In this document: piece by piece, positions 34,446-64,000 of the stretch
Position numbering within the stretch: the stretch's first letter is position 1
Layout of the letters: each line of letters begins with the position of its first letter
Source of the DNA: Angiostrongylus vasorum
Lineage: Eukaryota; Nematoda; Chromadorea; Rhabditida; Metastrongylidae
Direction of reading: 5' to 3'
NCBI GenBank assembly: GCA_018806985.1
Contig: JADANN010000025.1
Location: 1 to 64,000 of the forward strand
Length of the DNA stretch: 64,000 bases
Made by a program: the position numbers and the translations under genes
The notes under the pieces: generated by a model
What the model was told of the DNA's origin: nothing
The model's database searches: none
What the model saw: the letters and a program-made list of their open reading frames with translations, nothing else

Positions 34446-34630
34446 AATTCTTCGTATTCTTGTTGAGCATTGAAATTTAGGTTTAGCGTTTTCTGTGTTT
34501 GGTTATGGAGATTCTTGGCCGAATAGATTGCTGTCAACTTGACCTTTCCAGGCTTTGAGGAAGGCTAAATCCGCCGGAAAGTCAGCTTGAACGTAAATAA
34601 AGAAATAAAATAACACCTCGTGTTTGCTCA
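34446..34630 (+). mobile_element. PLE 3' terminal fragment
   Basis: GGTTATGGAGATTCTTGGCC and CAACTTGACCTTTCCAGGC, then AAATAACACCTCGTGTTTGC, match the end of the 41.9-42.9 kb PLE copy. Confidence 0.6.
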
Positions 34631-34934
34631 CCAAAAAGTACGAAGAATTACTTGATCAATGCCGAGGTTAATAGAAAGTCGGACGTGGGATTTAAAACGG
34701 TTAAGGTCTTGTTTAAGATGGTTAAGATTTTACACTGTTCCAAAATAAAAGTGATGTTTCGAGGAAATTACACGAGGCATTGCCGCGAGCGATATATTGT
34801 ACAGTTATTAAGAGATGACCAGCAGTCACTGGAAAAACAAGACTGTCACGAATTTTTTAAATTCTATCCCATCAGAAGGCGAAATAAGCATCTGAAAAAC
34901 AGACAGGACACCTGGGAACGATTCATCTGTCACC

Positions 34935-37900
34935 TGTATCACCTGTAATCCCGTTGATCATCGGATGACTCGAGCGGGCGCCAGTAAATCTTCCATTTTT
35001 CCCTGTCGCGTGCAAGCGTAGCCCAGTGGGTTCTGCTCGCTTTAGGGATTCGTCGAGCATCATGTCTTTCTTCTAGGCTCTTCGTGAAGAACTCTGACCA
35101 TCGGGTCGGTGGTCTTCCTGCAGCACGTTTGACATCCCGAGGAATCCAGTCAATAACGGCTCTTGTCCATCGGTTGTCGTTCATACGCATTATGTGTCCG
35201 GCCCACCTTACTTTGGACTGTTCTTACAGAAAGGCATCTTTGATTTTTGATCGTTGATGCAGGTCGGAGTTTCGGATCCCATCCCTTAACTATGTGAAAC
35301 GATATACTCCTAGCATCGTCCTTTCGACTGCGCGTTCGATAACGCTGAGTGATCTTTCATTCCCTGCTTACGCAGCGACCAAGTTTCTGACGCATACGTT
35401 AGGGCAGAAAGTACCGTTGAGTCGAAAAGGTGGGCAGGAGTCGGGTGTTCTTTGTTCTCTTCACTACATCCTCGGTACTCTTGAAAGTTCCCCAAGCCGC
35501 TCGTTTCTTTTTGCTCAGCTCTGGAGCTAAGTCGTTCATCATATAGATTTCCCCACCTAGATAGACATAACTGGAGCATTCGGAGATATTCGTTCCGTTG
35601 AGCGTGAATGTGGCATGCGAAACCAATCCGCTCTTCACAAACATCATTTTTGTGAGATTTAGTCAAAAACTTATCTTTCCACAGGCTTAATAAAGGCGGC
35701 AAGCATACGTTCCGCTTGGCTAATGTTTGGTGTTATAAGGACGATGCCATCAGCAAAGCAAAGCTGATGTAACTGCCGACTACCAATTTTCAGTCCCATA
35801 TTACCTCATTCCAGTGTTCACATGACGTTCTGGAGAGTGGCGGTAAATAATTTTGGCGAGATGGTATCGCCTTGCCTAATTCCTCTTTTGACGTCAATGA
35901 TAATATCGTCGTAGGATGGTGATGCCTTGGTTCTGAAATTTTTTGTACAACTCACGAAGAATCTTTATGTACTGAGTAGGACCATCGAGGGCTTCCATGA
36001 CTGCTTCTATCTTAGTTGAATCAAATGCCTTCTGTAAATTGATGACAGTGCGACAGAGTGGTCTTTTGTACTCTCGCGATACTTCAATGAGCCTTCTTAT
36101 CGTGTGGATGTGGTCAATCGTACTAAATCCTTTTTCGAAACCCTGCTTGCTCACATGGCTGTCCTTCGTCCACTGTTCGTTCAATCCTGTTTAGGATGAC
36201 TCGAGTGAAAAGTTTGTAGACGACAGACAGCAAGCAGATTGGGCAATAATTGCCGATATCGTGTAGGTCACCCTTCTTGAACAATAGCACAGTCTTGCTG
36301 GTCTTCTACTGAGTAGGGACCTCGTATTCAGAGAAGTAACGTGACGAGAGCCGAGCCAATGTGCTTACGAGGGACTGGCGGAAGGTTCTTCAGGTGTTCT
36401 GATTTTGTCTTGTCCAGACCTGGTGCTGCTCGATTATTCGCCGACAAAATGGCATTTCGGATTTCTGAATGGAGAACCGGTGGCACAACATAACCATCCT
36501 CCTTTATTTCCTATGACATAAGGTGGACGTGGCTATCGAAAAGATCTGAGTAGTATTCGTGAATGATTTTCTCCACTGCCTTTCTGGACGCTGTAACTGT
36601 TCCGTCTGAGCGTCGGATTGCAATCATCTTGGTCTTGTAATTGGCGAAGCTTCATTGGGTTTTTACTACTGCTCTTTTTTTCTTTAAGAGCTTCTTTTAT
36701 CGCCTGTCTGCATTGTTTTGCAAGTTCGGACGTTAGTTCGTGGTTACCTGCAGCTCGTGCGATTCCACGCTAGCGTGCCCACTCGAGTATTTCTGGAGAC
36801 AGACGTGCAAACTCTCAGCTTTCATGGCTTTAACGTGAAGATGTTGAATGAACTGATCGTATTCTTCGTCGATGTTATCGACAACGGCGTCTTCCCAACA
36901 GCCGACTTATGAATTGAATAAGTCCCAGTTTGCGGTGGTTCTGGGACTTCGGTTTTTAAATTTAGCGGCTTTTTTCTCCTTTGCGCGAGAAATAGAATCT
37001 TGCACGAAGGAGACGGTGGTCTGATCCCGTGTAGAATTTTGGGACAACACTGACATCGGTTAGGCAAAGCCTTCTATCTACTATGATGTGGTCTGTTTCG
37101 TTATGGTACTCTCCATTGGGAGACTCCCACGTCCAGCGTTGAGGGTGGGGCTTCTGGAATTGTGAGTTACCATGGATTGTCTTGGTCGCCATGATAAACT
37201 CAGACAGCCGCTCACCCTGTTCGTTTCATTCTAATCCGTGGGTCCCAATGTAACGTTCTTAAGACGTTCTTCTTGGTCCAATCTTAGCGTTGAAATCTCC
37301 AATGATGACCTTGAAGAATGTGTGGTCTTCTCTGTAGAACTTCTCCAAGTCCATATAGAATGCTTCGAGTTCTTCGTCTTAGTTTGATGTCGGCGCGTAA
37401 ACGACGAAGATTGTCGAAGCCGGAATTGATCCACATCTTTTTAATCGTAAACGTCCGTTTCGGGTTGTAAGTTGTTCGAATGAATCAATGTTCATGGACA
37501 AACTCGTGTTGACGAGAATGCCGACGCCGCCAACTCCTCTACTGTCGCATGTTCCGAGGAACAGTTCTTCTCCGGTGTCACAGATGGTGTTGAATGGGTG
37601 ACGTCGTCTTGTCTCGGCCAGGACGATGACGTCGTACCTTGTCTTTCTCGCTTGCATGATCAAGTCTTCTATCGAGGACTCGGATGCAAGTGTTCGTGCA
37701 TTAGTGGGTACAGATCGTCACCTTAGTTCTTCGCGATCCAGGCAGTTTCCATTGGCCCTGAGCTTTTAGCAGCCTCACTGCATTCGTGCTACCCAACGCT
37801 GCCGAATTGGGGGGCTCTTTCGGGGGTCAGGGAATAAGGTCCATTTCTTTTACTGTTTCTAGCCTTTTTGATACCCAGGTATAGCTTGCTGGGCTCTGAA

Positions 37901-38265
37901 TGTGGGGGCTGGGTGTACTCACGCGTAGCTTGCCAGGCTCTCCCAGAGTGTTCATGGAGCTTGTTTGTTGGAGGCGACTCCTAGCCGCCCCCCATGTACT
38001 TCCCTGTCACTTGATTGCGGGCTTTTGGCCGAATTGACTCGTAGAATACAATCCGCATAGACGAGAACGCACCCACACGCATGCATGAATACGCCTAGCA
38101 AATGCAGAAAGTATGTGCCAAATCGGCGCAACAGAAACAAGGAGTCCATCCCCTGGTTCCATCTGCTTCTCAGGGATGCAAACGTCGCTTTTGCTCTGCG
38201 ATTTACCCTCTATCCGCCAGATGGGAACGCGCCGCGTGGCCTCGCGACTAACCGGCTCGAGATCC
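34935..38265 (-). mobile_element. RTE-type LINE, near full length but decayed
   Basis: Read minus from 38265: 5' leader, endonuclease ([14 protein letters not shown] at about 37.6 kb, [21 protein letters not shown] at 37.0 kb), RT (GFEKGFSTIDHIHTIRRLIE and INLQKAFDSTKIEAVMEAL at 36.1 kb), catalytic box region at 35.75 kb, then SALTYASETWSLRKQGMKDH and the C-terminus (WTRAVIDWIPRDVKRAAGRP) at 35.1 kb. Frames are interrupted many times. The catalytic box reads FADG where the family has FADD, so the copy is dead even apart from frameshifts. Confidence 0.85.
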
Positions 38266-39557
38266 CTCATATTAGGGAAGATCAATGGATCGCAGATAAA
38301 TCAGGGAAAAAATAGACTGGATCCAGACAGACTCAAAACATCTTCGGGGAAGAACACTAAGAAAATGGACCAATGTGCTCGTTACATATGTAAGAGTCAA
38401 TACTCATAGATGGAATGGATTTTCAGATCCTCAAACCGGAGCTCAAACTACAGTGAATACTTCCACCTTCATGGACGTCGGCTGCAATACATCGAAACGA
38501 AAGAAACAAGTGTTGGGACCCATATGATATGTGAAGACGGGTAACCTAAGTGTCTTAAAAAAAAGCAGAAAGTCGTAATGGCGACATTTATAATCAATAA
38601 ACGCACAGACACGATTTTCAATTCTTAATAGGAGCTCGGTTAAGTGGTGCCAGCTTAATTCCCAGTAAGCGATTGCTTTCAAATAATCTTGTCAGTATTG
38701 TTCAGTAGAACATTGTGCCCTTACAGACTGCTTTTCTTAAGGTGACATGAGGTTGTTAAAATCAAGCTTCGCTCACAAATCTGTGGCACTGTTTAACGCT
38801 TAGGAATCGGCAGAAGTCGATTTCTATTCACATCAAGCACGCCGAAAAATTAGGCGTAAAAAATGATGGGTCAATTCAGCTTATTGCAACCGATCCCGTA
38901 AGGAAGAACTTTCGTCTAAAGTGCTTCACTTTACCTCGGACGACCTGGACAGTGGACGATTGGTCACTTTTCCCGCTCTATTGTATCTACGTCAACTCTT
39001 TTTGGCCGAACAAATCTGGATTTGAAGTGTTGTTAGGGGCAAACGTACCAAATATTTTTGTTCAGCACAACTCACTTTAACGAAGGGATCAGCTAATTTT
39101 AAGGAATCAACCAGTTTTCTTCAAAAAAAATTGGCATTCACTAAGTGCAGCCATTAAAGATATGCAAACAATGATGCATTTCTGTGCTTGTTCTCAGCTC
39201 CACAAATGCATATCGACCTAGAAAAACACCTCGCCAAATTGGTTCTAATAGTTCGAAATAGTAGTCTGTATATCAGGGTAGTTATTTATACATATCTCGT
39301 CGCGATCTGCCGTAGACTGTTCAGCGTGCTTATAGCTGACTTATCCGGAGTCGACAGGACCACCAAAAGACTTGGAGACCACCTCGAGCGCTACCATCTA
39401 TTTCCTACTTCACAATCAATACACGTCAACCCTGCTCAACAACGACACAACTCCGACCCCTTGATCCCAACAAAGCCTAAATCAGTGGTTGAAATTCGGC
39501 TGCAATCAACTTACTATCGGTTATTCTGCATCAATTCTTTGCACTCATAGAAGCTGT
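38266..39557. other. No gene seen
   Basis: I searched this stretch for the missing C-terminal exon of the racemase and saw none. A 120-codon plus frame at 39188-39550 has no recognisable domain. Confidence 0.35.
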
Positions 39558-39955
39558 ACTACTTGGATGGCCCGTTCTCACTAATTGTGCGGGCCCCAGC
39601 GAAATTTCCATCTTTTGGGAGTTTTGCTGATTTAGCCACTGGTTCCCTGGAGTCCCGAGGTCAGGTCGGCCAACGTCTGCTCCAAGTCGTCACCACCGCA
39701 ACCAGTCGCCACCTTTGTTGATCGGAGGAGGATTTGCCACCATGCGACTTTGACACCAGGACGGTGGTGGCTCCTAGCACTGGTTTACACTTAGCTGTGC
39801 TTCCTGATGGAAACGCCGAGCTCCCTCTCAGCTTGGAAGGCCCTGCCTGAGAAAATGAATCCCTCCGCTATATATCGCAACCCTACACCCAGGAACACCT
39901 CCCAGCCACGATGTGCCGATAAACCGTTGGGAGGAGGAGCTGTAGTGATAGCCAA
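39558..39955 (+). repeat. Family A dispersed repeat, near full length
   Basis: Runs from ACTTGGATGGCCCGTTCTCA through GACGGTGGTGGCTCCTAGC to GATAAACCGTTGGGAGG. It lies between the convergent racemase and kinase genes. Confidence 0.75.
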
Positions 39956-40766
39956 AAACGAATACAATTTCCAAAAGCACATTATTGAAGAAACCTATAA
40001 CATGCTGTAAATCTAGATCATAAGATTGTATATATACATAATTTCGACTGATAACGCATCAATGGTAAAGAGAAAACACCATTACTGCCGTCGTTGAGCA
40101 GTTGAGTGGACATAAAAACGAACGTGAAGAGAATGGAACATTCTAGGAAATCCCTCTTACCGTAATTCGATGCGTACATCAAACAGACACGAACAACCTG
40201 TCTGACAATGGTTACAAACAGGAAAGCATATTATTATTTAAAAAAAAAAACAGCTGCTAGAAGAATATGCACTTGAATACCATAGGTCAATTGAACACGC
40301 AGCGAAAGGCAGAAGAAACATGATAGGAAGAAAAAAATGCACAAAATCTGAGAGCAAAAAGACCTCGATACTACCGATAGAGGGACTTGAAGAACCACTT
40401 CAACATAAACCCGTGAAGCAATATGTAGAAGAATCATAGGCATATCCATTTTTTGGACGGTCACTAAAAATCGGACGAGGAAAACGTCCGATACCCATGG
40501 TGATAACTGATGCACATATTCGGTACTAGACGTCCGTATCAGAGATCTGACAAAAATGCATTTAAATTTAAAGTGTCCTGAAAGTGGTATCGACGGCGCT
40601 GAACTAAAAACCATACAGCGAAGAACAAGGAATGTTTTAGCAGTAAAAGACATAGTATTCATCTGGATAAATCTTATTCGGAAATTATTATGAACTTAGA
40701 ACGAAGCTTGAAAAACCAATAAGTTGAAAATTATGCTCGGCTATGATTTCCAGCACGTCAATGCGT

Positions 40767-63520
<22,754 letters not shown>

Positions 63521-63529
63521 CAGAAAAAC

Positions 63530-64000
63530 ACAATACAATACAACAGTAGCCGACGTTTCGGCAGTATCGCCCTCTTCAGAGCCTGGAAGGATACACTGAT
63601 ATACAACTTACTAGGCCAAACGCTTGTCAATATCCTTGCACAGGAGACTAAAACACCAACGCGAAAACTTCTTGAGGCTTTTTGGATAAATGCCAAAAAC
63701 CCTACAATGAATAGCAGGGATGAATGCCCAGAGGTCATACGCGACCTGACCCCGTATGTTCGCATCAATTTCTGATGTGGGATGGTGCAGTCATCAACCT
63801 TATGCGACCATAATCAGCTGTTCTAATCTTCCCTCATGGGAAGGCACGTAAAAAAGCGGTGAGTTTTTTCGAGAAGCTGTTGACCATGTAATTACCATAG
63901 AGTTTTTCGTCTTTTTGTAAGTGTCATTGAAGCGTTTGGCCTAGTAAATTGTATGTCAGTATACCCTTCCAGGGTCCGAAGAAGGCGACACTGCCGAAAC
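63530..64000 (+). mobile_element. Penelope-like element with inverted terminal modules
   Basis: Plus strand at 63645-63775 encodes RKLLEAFWINAKNPTMN and ECPEVIRDLTPYV, the C-terminal end of the PLE GIY-YIG protein, to a natural stop. It is flanked by a terminal module at 63546-63650 and its near-exact reverse complement at about 63905-64000. Only a stub of coding sequence lies between them. The element reaches the window edge. Confidence 0.75.

Overview
The window is nuclear DNA of a nematode, most likely a strongylid (hookworm-type) parasite. Short exons with GT/AG borders are spread over introns of hundreds to thousands of bases. The proteins look nematode-like. Introns and spacers are full of degenerate RTE-type LINEs, Penelope-like elements (PLEs) and short tRNA-like SINE families. 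Species is inferred, not proven.

Three protein-coding loci are recognisable. (1) 1.8-8.9 kb, plus strand: a gene whose second half matches the small-nuclear-RNA-activating complex subunit SNAPC3. (2) 28.6-32.15 kb, plus strand: a fold-type II PLP enzyme of the serine racemase / threonine dehydratase family. It carries several lesions and lacks its C-terminus, so it reads as a pseudogene or a badly assembled gene. (3) 40.77-62.61 kb, minus strand: thirteen exons of a p90 ribosomal S6 kinase (rskn-1 type). They run from the catalytic loop of the N-terminal AGC kinase domain to the C-terminus; the first 150-200 residues should lie beyond the right edge. Loci 2 and 3 converge tail to tail. From memory, the C. 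elegans neighbours T01H8.2 and T01H8.1 are the same pair, which would be conserved synteny.

The rest is mobile DNA. I separated four short dispersed families by eye: A (no coding capacity, 8 copies), B (tRNA-derived SINE with A and B boxes, 11 copies), C (tRNA-like, about 10 copies) and D (tRNA-like, 7 copies). A fifth set (E) has PLE-like ends. Larger elements are RTE fragments at 13.1, 16.1, 25.0-26.6 and 32.2-38.3 kb, and PLE pieces with a GIY-YIG endonuclease region at 41.9-42.9, 55.9-57.0 and 63.5-64.0 kb. At 33.1-38.3 kb two RTE copies face opposite ways and form an inverted repeat with arms of about 1.1 kb.

A recurring oddity is the one-base frame problem. The kinase has two +1 slips in homopolymers, and the other two genes have several junctions whose phases do not agree. 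Either the consensus carries indel errors or the loci are decaying. I found no clearly novel biological system. The best leads are the RTE inverted repeat beside the broken racemase, the PLE with inverted termini, and the dense SINE cluster in one kinase intron. Repeat borders are good to roughly 10-20 bases. Exon borders come from reading splice sites and protein similarity by eye.
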